Assembly (NCBI GenBank): GCA_017887445.1
Contig: JAGHIA010000022.1
Location: 1 to 59,275 of the forward strand
DNA length: 59,275 nucleotides
Source of the DNA: Fusicatenibacter sp.
Lineage (GTDB): Bacteria > Bacillota > Clostridia > Lachnospirales > Lachnospiraceae
Direction: 5' to 3'
This document shows positions 16,330 to 24,658 of the stretch, one piece after another. The position numbers and the translations under genes are program-made. The notes under the pieces are model-generated. The model was not told the DNA's origin. It worked only from the letters and a program-made list of their open reading frames with translations, and did not search any database. Position 1 is the stretch's first letter; every line of letters begins with the position of its first letter.

Positions 16330-18123
16330 CTAACTCTCGATCTGCCGCAGCAGGTATCTTCCCACCGTCCCGGCAAAGTTTCCGATGTCCCGGATGTACG
16401 CGAAATCCTTCCCGAAAATCCTGCGCTCCGCCGCCAGTTCCCGCTCCTCTCCTGCAAACACGCCCAGTACCGCCGCGCCCTGCCGGCGCAGCCGCAGCAC
16501 CTCCCGGGCAGTATCCTCCACCGCGTAATCCCCGCGGTACGGATCAGGATTTCCCGTTCCCGGACGGTTCAGCAGCACGTCGTAAGGCTTGCCGTCGCTG
16601 AGCACAATCAGCAGCTTCTGCGCCTCCTGCCGCTCCATCAGCTCCAGGCCTGCCGCACGAATCGCCAGACCGTCCCGGTTGTTGGAGGAAGTCATATATT
16701 CGAAAAGATTTCCGTTGTTTTCCCGGCCGTCCTCATAATCCCGGAACCGGTGAAGGATTGTGTAATCCCAGAACGTACAGAAGCTCATGACACGGAACGG
16801 GATTCCAAGATTGCTCAAAGTCTCGCTGAGGATAAATCCCTGCATCGCCACCTGAGACTGGCGGGCCCGCTGGGAACCGCTGGCATCGATCAGCACATCC
16901 ACCACAAGATCCATGGCGTCGTTTTTCTGCTCCTTCAGAAACAGATTCCCATGACTGCACCGCCCGGCCTTCCACATCCAGGAAGGCACAAGCTTTCCCC
17001 CATCCGCCGGAAAATACTGAACATCCTCCCGAAGCGCCAGAGCCTTTCGCAGCGCCCCGGTCAGCTGGCGGATATTCTGCTTCACCGCCCGGTGGGCGTC
17101 GTAGTAAGCATGAAGATTTTTGTCTTTCTGTTTTCCGGCGTAGGCAAGCTGATAATTCTGCCTAACGGGATGCTTCAGGATGCCTTCCGTGTAGTACAGG
17201 CTGCACCCCTGGTGCATCCCACGGCAAAGCTTCAGGTTTCTCTGCTTTTCCTGGGCCGGCGTCAGCCAGGTTTTTCCGTAATTCAGCTCCACATAGCTGT
17301 GCATTTTTTTCCGGTCATTCTCGTCCACAAGAACAATTTTTTTCTTTTTTGGCTGTTCCTCCTGGCGCTCCTCTTTGGCGGACTCTTTTGCCTCCGGCAG
17401 CGTCATCATATCCAGGGACAGCTTTTCCAGATACGTCTCCAGCGCATCCTCATACATTTCCTCCGACAGAAAGTCCTGCCAGGAAAATTCCTTAAGGTCC
17501 TCCACAGTCACCGCCAGCACCTGTTCCAGCGTTCCGTTCCGTTTCTCAAAATCCGGCTCCATCATCCGGTTATACAGCTGGTCGGTGAGACGGATCAGCT
17601 GGCCGGTGTCTTTGGCATCTTCCGCGGTCAAAAGAAGCTCCAGCCATTTTCCCACGCTGCCTCCCGCCCGGTAATCCGCGTCCTTCTGCCTGCGGATCCA
17701 GGCAAGCTGCAGCTGCCCCGGCGCGCTGGCACAGAGCATGGAAAACTCCTGGTCCAGCAGCTCCTCCCAGGCCAGCTGCCGGATTCTTGCTACACCCCGG
17801 CGCTCCTCCAGCAGCCGCTTTCCCACAGCAGCCTCCGTCACCAGGGACGCGATCATCTTCAATGGAGCCTCCATCCCATGACAGTAGATCTTTTTCACAA
17901 GATACAGCTGAAATTCCTCCGGGCAATACCATCTGGCAAAGGCTCCCTGGCGGATGCAGTCATACAATACGCAATATTTCTCCCGCCGGAACCGCTCCAC
18001 ATCCGGCCGCACCGGCAGCGTATAATCCCCGCTCACCGTCCAGACAAGATTCCGGATACGGTTCTCCGTCTCCAAAAGATTCTCTGTCTCCAGATGGTTG
18101 TCTGCTTCCGAATGATTCCCCAT
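16330..18123 (-). CDS. VWA-domain protein paired with a MoxR ATPase
   Basis: A 597-residue protein. Its ATG overlaps the stop of the MoxR gene by one base (TGATG), so the two are translationally coupled. The first ~400 residues are helical and of unknown fold, with a Lys/Glu-rich segment near residue 260 (EERQEEQPKKKK). The C-terminal ~190 residues are a von Willebrand A domain with an intact metal site (DASGS near residue 410, then LSDGKP). MoxR/VWA pairs act as chaperone-like remodelling machines that load cofactors or activate enzyme complexes, as NorQ/NorD and CbbQ/CbbO do. The client here is not encoded nearby. Confidence 0.87.
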   Translation of the reverse strand: MGNHSEADNHLETENLLETENRIRNLVWTVSGDYTLPVRPDVERFRREKYCVLYDCIRQGAFARWYCPEEFQLYLVKKIYCHGMEAPLKMIASLVTEAAVGKRLLEERRGVARIRQLAWEELLDQEFSMLCASAPGQLQLAWIRRQKDADYRAGGSVGKWLELLLTAEDAKDTGQLIRLTDQLYNRMMEPDFEKRNGTLEQVLAVTVEDLKEFSWQDFLSEEMYEDALETYLEKLSLDMMTLPEAKESAKEERQEEQPKKKKIVLVDENDRKKMHSYVELNYGKTWLTPAQEKQRNLKLCRGMHQGCSLYYTEGILKHPVRQNYQLAYAGKQKDKNLHAYYDAHRAVKQNIRQLTGALRKALALREDVQYFPADGGKLVPSWMWKAGRCSHGNLFLKEQKNDAMDLVVDVLIDASGSQRARQSQVAMQGFILSETLSNLGIPFRVMSFCTFWDYTILHRFRDYEDGRENNGNLFEYMTSSNNRDGLAIRAAGLELMERQEAQKLLIVLSDGKPYDVLLNRPGTGNPDPYRGDYAVEDTAREVLRLRRQGAAVLGVFAGEERELAAERRIFGKDFAYIRDIGNFAGTVGRYLLRQIES

Positions 18124-19034
18124 CAGAACACATCTCCCTTCGTCCAGTCCATAGGGATCCTGGTCATAGCCGCATCCTGGACAATCTCACGCTCATAGAG
18201 ATCAAAACACTTGTTGACGATCCCCATTTTCACCGCCTGCCACGGAGACAGTCCCGCCCGCACTGTCCGTAGGGCGCCGATCAAGCCCCGCAAATCCAGC
18301 GCTTTCGTGGAAATTTCCGCCTGGGCGGCCTTCTTCTGCAGATCCAGGTAAAGGCCAAGAAACGCCTGCACCGCCTGCTCCTTCATCCCCGGAAACATGG
18401 TGTCCATCAGATACTTCAACGTCTCCTCATTCTGCATGGGCATATCAATCACCAGGAACCGGGACACCAACGCCTCGTTCAGCTCCCTGGTACCGGCATA
18501 TCCATAATTCATGGTCCCGATAAAACGCGCCGCGGGATGGAGCGGGATCCGGTCATATCCCGGCACATCGATCATCCTCCGGTCATCCAGCGCCGCATGA
18601 AGAACACTCACCGCGTCATTCTTCGCCATATTGATCTCATCCAGGATCCCAAATCCTCCGGTCCTGGCACAACGGGAAACACTCCCCTCCCGCAGCGACA
18701 CCTCATTGTTGCGGAACGTATCCGTACCGATCAGCTCCGCGCTGCCCATATTCACATGAAAAGAAACCGTATACGCCGGCCGCTCAAACAACCAGGCCAA
18801 CGTCTCCGCCAACACATTCTTTCCCGTAGCCTTCTCCCCCGTCAGAAGCAGATTTTCTCCCTCCAGCAAAGCCGCCACCGCCATCTCCAGAATCTCCCTG
18901 CCATAAAACAAAACCTCCGGCCGCGTCACCCTGTCCGAAGGCCCCTCCTCCGCAAAACAACGGCAAAACTCCTCCACCCCTCTTTGCAGACCCTCGTCCA
19001 CTCCCTGACTCCTAAGAAACTCCAAACGCTCCAT
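18123..19034 (-). CDS. MoxR-family AAA+ ATPase
   Basis: A 303-residue ATPase. The ATG at 19034 follows AAGGAGGTTGCAGGAGTT; the frame extends 88 codons upstream into GC-rich repeat DNA, which I exclude. Walker A is GEKATGKN, Walker B GILDEINM, and sensor 1 follows in FIGTMNYGY. The substitutions around Walker A (A-T-G-K-N) are usual in this branch. It should form a hexamer that works with the VWA protein encoded immediately downstream. An extended -10 element lies at 19085-19090. Confidence 0.88.
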   Translation of the reverse strand: MERLEFLRSQGVDEGLQRGVEEFCRCFAEEGPSDRVTRPEVLFYGREILEMAVAALLEGENLLLTGEKATGKNVLAETLAWLFERPAYTVSFHVNMGSAELIGTDTFRNNEVSLREGSVSRCARTGGFGILDEINMAKNDAVSVLHAALDDRRMIDVPGYDRIPLHPAARFIGTMNYGYAGTRELNEALVSRFLVIDMPMQNEETLKYLMDTMFPGMKEQAVQAFLGLYLDLQKKAAQAEISTKALDLRGLIGALRTVRAGLSPWQAVKMGIVNKCFDLYEREIVQDAAMTRIPMDWTKGDVF

Positions 19035-19084
19035 AACTCCTGCAACCTCCTTCACATCCAACAATTCTCTGCTCTTATCCCTAA

Positions 19085-19090
19085 ATTGTA
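19085..19090 (-). promoter_or_regulatory. Extended -10 of the MoxR/VWA operon
   Basis: TGGTACAAT on the minus strand is an extended -10 (TACAAT) 50 bp before the MoxR start. No clear -35 is present, as is usual for extended -10 promoters. Confidence 0.45.
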
Positions 19091-19240
19091 CCAGAAAACC
19101 CACCCTCTTACCACCCCGGAACGCATTTGAAAACCGCTTTCCCCACCCAGACCAATAACACAAAACAAAACACAAAACAAAGCAAAACGAACCTCCACCC
19201 AAACCACCGTCCCGCACCCACCCGACATAAGCGCTACCCA

Positions 19241-19570
19241 GAAAGGCGGCCGGGGCCGATGGTGTGGGCGGACGAAAGGCAGCCGGGGCCGATGGCATGG
19301 GCGCGCGGCGGAGCGTCTGTGGGGGCGCGAGAAAATCTTAACGGCCCGGAGGCGTTCCGGCCGGGGCAGACTCCGGACCACACGTCCGGAGTCTGAGGCG
19401 CACTGAACCGGGAATGCATCAGGCATTCCTGGCGAATTGCGCCGGTACCCGGCCGGAACACCTCCGGGCCGTTTAGATTTTCCGCGCCCCCACAGCCGCC
19501 CGCCGCGCGCCCATGCCATCGGCCCCGGCTGCCTTTTGTCCGCCCACACCATCGGCCCCGGCCGCCTTTC
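19241..19570. repeat. Family E: 330-bp GC-rich giant inverted repeat
   Basis: Arms of roughly 120 bases (19241-19361 and 19445-19570) are almost fully complementary, starting GAAAGGCGGCCGGGGCCGAT and ending with its complement. Each arm holds an internal direct duplication of GCCGGGGCCGATGG. The centre holds two smaller hairpins: AGACTCCGGAC/GTCCGGAGTCT, and one around GGAATGCATCAGGCATTCC. GC content is far above the surroundings. A related copy starts at 59093. No transposase or reading frame is convincing within it. Confidence 0.85.
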
Positions 19571-19648
19571 GTCCGCCTTATCCCACCCACGCATAACCCC
19601 GCGTCCGCCGTCATAAAATGATGCAAAGAATACACGCAGGTACCCACT

Positions 19649-20533
19649 ATGCTTCTGGAAAAACTCCAATCCCTCAAACGCCAGCTCTTTGCCCGCCTTC
19701 CTCAGCTTCACCCCCGCGCCGTTCTGAAACTCACCCTTCTGTTCGCGGCCGCTTTTCTCACCGGCCACCTGCTGGCCCGCGGCGCCGCCGCCCTGGAACC
19801 AGCCGCCTCCTTGGAGGCATCCAGCGAAAACTGGGGACTTAGCTTCCCCGAAGAAGGCAAATGCCCCACCGGCAACGCCACCATCGAGGAGCTGAAGGAA
19901 TACAACGCCTACTTTGCCCAGGACACCGGCGAAAAAATCCTGTATCTTACCTTTGACTGCGGTTACGAGAACGGAAACACACCGGCCATCCTGGAAGCGC
20001 TGGAAAAGCATCATGCCCCGGCGGCGTTTTTTGTGGTCGGCACCTATATCCGCGATAACCCGGACCTGGTGAAACAGATGGCCGCCCAGGGACATATTGT
20101 CGGCAACCATACATACAGCCACCCGGATATGTCCCAGATTTCCTCCCTGGAAGGCTTCCAGAAAGAACTGACCCAGGTAGAAGACCTTTATAAGGAAGTC
20201 ACCGGCGAGGAAATGCCCCGCTGCTACCGTCCGCCCCGGGGCGTCTACAGCACGGAAAACCTGCAGATGGCCAAAGAACTGGGTTACGACACCTTTTTCT
20301 GGAGCCTTGCCTACGTGGACTGGCTGCAGGACCAACAGCCTACCCATGAGGAAGCCTTTGAAAAGCTGCTGGGGCGGATCCATCCCGGCGCCATTGTCCT
20401 GCTCCACAACACCTCCCGCACCAACGGCGAGATCATCGACGAGCTTCTGACCCGCTGGGAGGAGATGGGATATACCTTCAAAAGCCTGAGCGAACTGACA
20501 ACTGTGTCAGATTCCGACCAAAACGCCGCCTGA
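19649..20533 (+). CDS. PdaA-like polysaccharide deacetylase
   Basis: A 294-residue protein with an N-terminal membrane anchor or signal segment (about residues 25-49, ending near ARGAAALEP). The NodB-type deacetylase domain is complete: catalytic base and metal ligand D in LTFDCGYENG, the metal histidines in GNHTYSHPD, RPPRG, and a C-terminal LLHNTS. The layout matches delta-lactam-forming PdaA of spore formers, which removes acetyl groups from N-acetylmuramic acid in spore cortex. A role in cortex or general cell-wall modification is inferred. The ribosome site is weak (GGT only), so the start could be slightly different. Stands alone after the GC-rich repeat. Confidence 0.85.
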   Translation: MLLEKLQSLKRQLFARLPQLHPRAVLKLTLLFAAAFLTGHLLARGAAALEPAASLEASSENWGLSFPEEGKCPTGNATIEELKEYNAYFAQDTGEKILYLTFDCGYENGNTPAILEALEKHHAPAAFFVVGTYIRDNPDLVKQMAAQGHIVGNHTYSHPDMSQISSLEGFQKELTQVEDLYKEVTGEEMPRCYRPPRGVYSTENLQMAKELGYDTFFWSLAYVDWLQDQQPTHEEAFEKLLGRIHPGAIVLLHNTSRTNGEIIDELLTRWEEMGYTFKSLSELTTVSDSDQNAA

Positions 20534-20574
20534 ATCCTGAGCCAAAGGCTCCATAAAATAACTATTTATACGCA

Positions 20575-20603
20575 TTGACAAATCCTCCGATGGAAAGGAT
20601 AAT
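20575..20603 (+). promoter_or_regulatory. Consensus promoter of the GGDEF gene
   Basis: TTGACA (20575-20580), a 17-base spacer, then GATAAT (20598-20603). Transcription would begin about 30 bases before the TTG start codon. The -10 lies inside the palindrome at 20589-20625. Confidence 0.8.
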
Positions 20604-20625
20604 AGAACTATCTATCCTTTCCATC
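20589..20625. promoter_or_regulatory. Palindromic operator over the -10 and start point
   Basis: GATGGAAAGGATA-N11-TATCCTTTCCATC is a perfect 13-bp inverted repeat covering the -10 and the transcription start, and ends just before the ribosome site AGGGGG. It is placed to work as a repressor operator. As RNA only the right arm would be transcribed from this promoter, so a hairpin role is less likely. Confidence 0.6.
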
Positions 20626-20641
20626 AGGGGGAATTTATACA

Positions 20642-22687
20642 TTGAAAAAAGATACTTATGAAAAAATAATCCTGGACGAGACAGAAAACGTCGTGTACCT
20701 CTCAGAAATCGACACCTACCGGCTGCTCTATATGAACCGGTACTGCATGGAACTTCTCGGTATCCGGCAGGAGGAAGACTATGTGGGACGTCCCTGCTAC
20801 GAAATCCTGCAGGGACGCACGGCGCCCTGTGAGTTCTGCACCAACTCCGTGCTGAACGAGCACTCGTTCTATACCTGGAAGCAATACAGCGAACCGCTGA
20901 ACCGCTGGTTCATCCGCAAGGATAAAAAGATCGTCCTTCCCGACGGCCGGGCCGTACGCCTGGAGATCGCCTCAGACAATACAGAGGACGAAAACAACCA
21001 GTCCCGTCTCAGCCGCAGGCTGAACAAGGAGGAGACGCTCCTGCGCTGTGTTCAGACGCTTTCCGGTCACGAGAATATCCAGGCGGCAATCTCCGAGCTG
21101 CTGAAGATCATCGGCGAATTTTATGGCGGCGACCGCGCCTGCGCCTTCGAATTATCGCCCGACGGCACACTCTGCAACAGCATCTGCGAGTGGCGCATGT
21201 CCGGCGTACACAAAAAGAGCCGGGAACAGGAACAGATCCCTGTGGAGAAGCTCTCCCTCTGTCTGGACACCATCCGCAAAAAGGGATATTTCTCCGCAAG
21301 CCGCAGAGATATCCCCGAGGGTTCTTCCGATCCGGCGGCACAGACCCTGGACGGCCTGCAGCTGGACAGCCTGATCGCCGTACCGCTGACGGAAAACGGC
21401 GTCATCACCGGTCTGCTGGGCGTGAGCAACCCCACCGCCGAAGCAGACGACCTGACGCTGCTCACCTCCGTCAGCTACTTTATCGACAATGAGGTCCAAA
21501 AACGGAAAATGACCGCCCGCCTGGAACGGATGAGTTATGTGGATCTGCTGACCGGCCTGTTCAACCGCAACAAATATATGGAATATCTCCATCTTCTGGA
21601 GGAGCATCCGCCGGCGTCTCTTGGAATTGTCTATATGGACCTGAACGGCCTGAAGATCGCCAACGATACCTACGGCCATAAATACGGTGACCATCTGATC
21701 AAAAAAGCGGCGGATATGCTGGCGCATTATTTCCAGCCTTACGTCTTCCGCATCGGCGGGGATGAGTTTGTGGCCGTCTGCCCGGACATTGTCCAGGATA
21801 CCTTCGACGGTCAGGTGGAGGAGCTGCGAAAGGCCGCCAGTTTGGACACACAGATCAATGTATCCATCGGAAGCGTCTGGTCCGATGCCCTGTCAGACCC
21901 TTCGGCGCTCATCACCGAGGCAGACAGCCGGATGTACCTGGAAAAGCAGTCTTATTACAAGCAGTCCATCCATGGTGAATACAATCATTCCTCCAGCCTT
22001 TCCCACCAGGTGCTCAAAGATATTTCCGACGGCCGTTTCCTGATTCATCTCCAGCCAAAGGTAGAGCTTTCCACCGGAAAGGTGATCGGCGCCGAAGCGC
22101 TGGTACGCCGCAAGGATATCACCGGCTCTTTGCTGATGCCGGGCAAATTTATTCCGCTGTATGAGTCGGAAGGCCTGATACGCCACATTGATTTTTTCGT
22201 CCTGGAATCCGTCTGCCAGATGCTGAGGCTCTGGGACGCCCACAGAAAAATCCCTGTGCGCATTACCGTCAACCTTTCCTGCCGCACGCTTCTGGAGCAT
22301 GACATTGTCCGGAAGACGCATTCCCTTTGCACCTCCTACGGGATTGCTCCCGACCGTCTGTGCCTGAAGCTCAGCGATATCACCGAGCGCGCCCCGGACC
22401 ATACGCTGACAGCCGCGCTGAAACAGTTCCGTCAGGCTGGCTTCTATATTTCCGTCAGTCAGGAAGGTCCCTCCGGTTCCCGCTCTTTCGTGGAGCTGGC
22501 GCCCGCCGGACAGGAAGACGCCACGCCGCCGGTTTCCACCGCCGGGGAGATTGAAAACAGCGAACAGCTGGACCGCCTGGGGGAAGCCGGTTTCCAGTAC
22601 GGACAAGGATACTACTACTCCAGCCCCGTCACGGTGGAAGAATTTGAAGAACGCTTTTTATATTCCTCAGACAACAGCCAAAATTAA
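20642..22687 (+). CDS. PAS-GAF-GGDEF protein with degenerate EAL domain
   Basis: A 681-residue signalling protein starting at TTG (20642) with AGGGGG eleven bases upstream. Order: PAS-like domain (about 1-110, with CYEILQGRTAPCEFC), GAF-like domain (about 130-290), GGDEF domain with intact active site (RIGGDEFVAV) and the LTGLFNRN start motif, then an EAL-like tail. The GGDEF is expected to make cyclic di-GMP from two GTP. The EAL is eroded: EALVRRKD remains, but the usual ExTE reads KLSDI, the DDFG loop is absent and only QGYYYSSPV survives at the end, so hydrolysis is unlikely. No membrane segment. Transcribed alone from the palindrome-covered promoter; terminator at 22701-22740. Confidence 0.9.
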   Translation: MKKDTYEKIILDETENVVYLSEIDTYRLLYMNRYCMELLGIRQEEDYVGRPCYEILQGRTAPCEFCTNSVLNEHSFYTWKQYSEPLNRWFIRKDKKIVLPDGRAVRLEIASDNTEDENNQSRLSRRLNKEETLLRCVQTLSGHENIQAAISELLKIIGEFYGGDRACAFELSPDGTLCNSICEWRMSGVHKKSREQEQIPVEKLSLCLDTIRKKGYFSASRRDIPEGSSDPAAQTLDGLQLDSLIAVPLTENGVITGLLGVSNPTAEADDLTLLTSVSYFIDNEVQKRKMTARLERMSYVDLLTGLFNRNKYMEYLHLLEEHPPASLGIVYMDLNGLKIANDTYGHKYGDHLIKKAADMLAHYFQPYVFRIGGDEFVAVCPDIVQDTFDGQVEELRKAASLDTQINVSIGSVWSDALSDPSALITEADSRMYLEKQSYYKQSIHGEYNHSSSLSHQVLKDISDGRFLIHLQPKVELSTGKVIGAEALVRRKDITGSLLMPGKFIPLYESEGLIRHIDFFVLESVCQMLRLWDAHRKIPVRITVNLSCRTLLEHDIVRKTHSLCTSYGIAPDRLCLKLSDITERAPDHTLTAALKQFRQAGFYISVSQEGPSGSRSFVELAPAGQEDATPPVSTAGEIENSEQLDRLGEAGFQYGQGYYYSSPVTVEEFEERFLYSSDNSQN

Positions 22688-22700
22688 TCAAAACTAAAAT

Positions 22701-22740
22701 GCCAGGCGAGATGTATACTGCTGCATACATCTCGCCTGGC
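22701..22740. terminator. Bidirectional terminator
   Basis: GCCAGGCGAGATGTAT and ATACATCTCGCCTGGC form a perfect 16-bp stem with an 8-base loop between convergent genes. Confidence 0.9.
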
Positions 22741-22757
22741 TGCTTATGGAAAAAAAA

Positions 22758-23045
22758 TTAACAAACCGCGCACTGTCTTTCCAGGATTTCGTGCAGAGCG
22801 TTTGCGCTGCTGGTGTGGCATCTGACAATCTCTGTGTCACATTTTTTTGCCTCGTCCACCGCCGTCTTTATCATCTTATGGGACACTGTGTTGGTAAACA
22901 ATACCAGTAAATCCGGACGGCCGATCTGCTTGTTCAGGTCCGCAGACATCTGCGTAAACACCTTCGCCTTACAGTTGTACTTTTTACAGATCTGCTTATA
23001 TTTTGTCACCATTCTGTCATGGCCCCCAACAATCACAACACTCAT
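22758..23045 (-). CDS. DUF2325 family protein
   Basis: A 95-residue protein with a Rossmann-like start (MSVVIVGGHDRMVTKYKQIC) characteristic of DUF2325, a small family of unknown function common in anaerobic Firmicutes, often in iron or redox-linked gene sets. The C-terminus ends in CAVC, and there are further cysteines at about 19, 24, 69 and 75. It is the last gene of the DUF3793-flavodoxin-DUF2325 series, 18 bp after the flavodoxin stop, so it is probably iron-controlled through the operator at 24130-24147. Confidence 0.85.
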   Translation of the reverse strand: MSVVIVGGHDRMVTKYKQICKKYNCKAKVFTQMSADLNKQIGRPDLLVLFTNTVSHKMIKTAVDEAKKCDTEIVRCHTSSANALHEILERQCAVC

Positions 23046-23063
23046 AAGCGTTCTCCTTTCCTG

Positions 23064-23495
23064 TTATGCTTCCGCCAGTTTCACGCCAAGCTTCTCACAC
23101 TGGGCAATTCCCTCTTCGTCCGGCGTATTGTTGCAGATCAGGCCTTCTCCGCCGACAATCCCGGCGCCCGCCTGTTCCATCCGCTCCGCCCAGGTACGCA
23201 TCCACTCGCCGTCGCCCCAGTCATAGGAGCCAAACAGCGCGATCTTCTTTCCCGATACCAAGCCTTCCAGTTCTTTCACCAGCGGCTCCACCACGGAATC
23301 CTCCAGCTCCTCCGCGCCCATCGCCGGGCATCCCAGCGCGAACACCTGGTCGTCTTTCAGATCCTCCGCGGAGACACCGTCCGCCTCCAGAAGCTGGGCC
23401 TCTTTGCCGGCGGACTCGATTCCCTTGGCGATGGCCTGTGCCATTGCCTCTGTGTTTCCTGTAGCGCTCCAGTATACTACTTTGATCTTGCTCAT
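23064..23495 (-). CDS. Flavodoxin
   Basis: A 143-residue electron carrier. The FMN phosphate loop WSATGNTEAMA lies at residues 8-18, with the aromatic loop FGSYDWGDGEWM near residues 88-99, both standard for short-chain flavodoxins. Flavodoxin replaces ferredoxin when iron is scarce. That fits its place downstream of DUF3793 and the GTTAG-N6-CTAAC operator shared with the feo operon. The gene is spaced 37 bp from DUF3793 and 18 bp from DUF2325. Confidence 0.93.
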   Translation of the reverse strand: MSKIKVVYWSATGNTEAMAQAIAKGIESAGKEAQLLEADGVSAEDLKDDQVFALGCPAMGAEELEDSVVEPLVKELEGLVSGKKIALFGSYDWGDGEWMRTWAERMEQAGAGIVGGEGLICNNTPDEEGIAQCEKLGVKLAEA

Positions 23496-23532
23496 GATAA
23501 AATCCTCCTTAATCTCTTATTCTTTCTTCTTT

Positions 23533-24105
23533 TCAAACACACGCTAAAGCAAGAACGCCTTTTGGCATAGCCGCAGAAGGAACTGCCATAGCCAGCATCT
23601 GCTTTCTCGCCCTGTCGTAGCTTTGGAAAAGCTGTCTCGCTTTTTCCACGTCTCCGTATACCTTCCAGTACCCGGAATAAAGATAGTTCTTTCCCCTGTT
23701 GCTAATGAAACCCTGCACATCCTCCAGAGGATAACCCAGCAGAAGCCCCAGCTCATGGGGATACTCTCCTTCGCCGTCCCGGTGGGCCGCCAGCCGCATC
23801 CGGACGTTATGGAAAACTGCCGGAAGGGAAAGCGACTCATATCCCATGCGCCGGAAAAAACGGCGGTTTTCTTTTTCTCTCAGAATATGTTCCAGCGCCT
23901 CCTCCCGGTACAGCAGCCACATATCCCTCTGGTTTCCACGGCCCAGCCGGCATACGCTGACGCCTGTTTCGGCCGTCTGACGCTCGAGAACCTCTATGTC
24001 CTCCGGACAAAGCATGATCAGACTGGACGGTTTTATCCGCTGAAAGGTAGGCGCACACTGAAAAATCATCTGTAAAGATATTTTTCTCATTCTTTCCTCC
24101 GACAT
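23533..24105 (-). CDS. DUF3793 family protein
   Basis: A 190-residue protein with AAGGAGGAACGT before the ATG. The HELGLLLGYPLEDVQGFI stretch and GYWKVYGDVEKA are hallmarks of DUF3793, a Clostridia family of unknown biochemistry that is often found beside flavodoxin and Feo genes. There are no membrane segments and no obvious catalytic motif. It is the first gene of an iron-associated operon, with a perfect GGTTAG-N6-CTAACC palindrome 25 bp upstream of its start. Confidence 0.85.
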   Translation of the reverse strand: MSEERMRKISLQMIFQCAPTFQRIKPSSLIMLCPEDIEVLERQTAETGVSVCRLGRGNQRDMWLLYREEALEHILREKENRRFFRRMGYESLSLPAVFHNVRMRLAAHRDGEGEYPHELGLLLGYPLEDVQGFISNRGKNYLYSGYWKVYGDVEKARQLFQSYDRARKQMLAMAVPSAAMPKGVLALACV

Positions 24106-24129
24106 ACGTTCCTCCTTATACTTTTTATT

Positions 24130-24147
24130 GGTTAGTTTTTACTAACC
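24130..24147. promoter_or_regulatory. Iron-type operator before DUF3793
   Basis: GGTTAG-TTTTTA-CTAACC, a perfect 6+6 inverted repeat, the same as the two sites before feoA (27517-27532 and 27542-27557). DtxR/IdeR-type repressors bind related TTAGGTTAGGCTAACCTAA-like boxes, so I infer metal-dependent repression. Confidence 0.75.
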
Positions 24148-24224
24148 GAAAGATTAAAAAAAATTGCTCTCTCCCACGCACATCTGCCGCAAAACACAGG
24201 ATACCTGACACGGCATCCCATGCC

Positions 24225-24422
24225 TCACCGCTGGATTTTATTTCCGGCTTTCCTCTGCCCCGCCTGGCTGCCGGCGATGGTGTGGCAACCGGAGCAGCCT
24301 GCGCAGCTTCCACAGCATCCGCCGCAGGATCCGGCGGATTTTTTCTGCCGGATGATCGAGCGGATGGCCAGCGCCACCACGAGGATCAATAAGATGGATA
24401 CAAAAACTGTTCCCACAGTCAT
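24225..24422 (-). CDS. FeoB-associated Cys-rich membrane protein
   Basis: A 65-residue protein; start at 24422 follows AGAGAGGTGCGGTT. One membrane helix (TVGTVFVSILLILVVALAI) is followed by a basic stretch and a cysteine cluster, SCGGCCGSCAGCSGC, then a basic tail. This is the established FeoB-associated Cys-rich family, thought to help ferrous iron uptake, perhaps by holding iron on the cytoplasmic side. It lies downstream of feoB, separated by repeat B (24503-24646) and a hairpin (24443-24481). Confidence 0.87.
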   Translation of the reverse strand: MTVGTVFVSILLILVVALAIRSIIRQKKSAGSCGGCCGSCAGCSGCHTIAGSQAGQRKAGNKIQR

Positions 24423-24442
24423 AACCGCACCTCTCTTTCTCT

Positions 24443-24481
24443 GCGAAGACCTGGCTGTTTTCACACTTTGCAGGTCTTCGC
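24443..24481. terminator. Hairpin before the Cys-rich gene
   Basis: GCGAAGACCTG-N17-CAGGTCTTCGC is a perfect 11-bp stem 20 bases upstream of the Cys-rich protein start. It lacks a U-tract on the minus strand, so it may be a processing or stability element inside the feo transcript rather than a terminator. Confidence 0.5.
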
Positions 24482-24502
24482 TTTAAGTGATTACCACTAT
24501 TT

Positions 24503-24646
24503 GTAACAGTTCAGCGTTGCTGAACGATTACACGCTTCGCGATGCACAGAAACTGCATTTCATGCAGTTTCGCGCTGCAGGCCTCGGGATTTTCGCACAT
24601 TCTGTGCGAAAACACCTCGCGGGATAGTGGCAGACTGAACTGTTAC
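24503..24646 (+). repeat. Family B repeat, copy 1
   Basis: A 144-bp element from GTAACAGTTCAGCGTTGCTG to CAGACTGAACTGTTAC. Internal stems: TTCAGC/GCTGAA, AGAAACTGCAT/ATGCAGTTTC, and TTTCGCAC/GTGCGAAA. Nearly identical copies at 45914-46057, 58003-58145 and, inverted, 49480-49622. This one lies inside the feo gene series. Confidence 0.92.
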
Positions 24647-24658
24647 CACTATTTTACA

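Noticed and set aside
19052-20407. 451-codon minus-strand frame across the deacetylase and family E repeat
   Set aside because: Antisense to PdaA motifs and running through the GC-rich hairpin; no recognisable domain.
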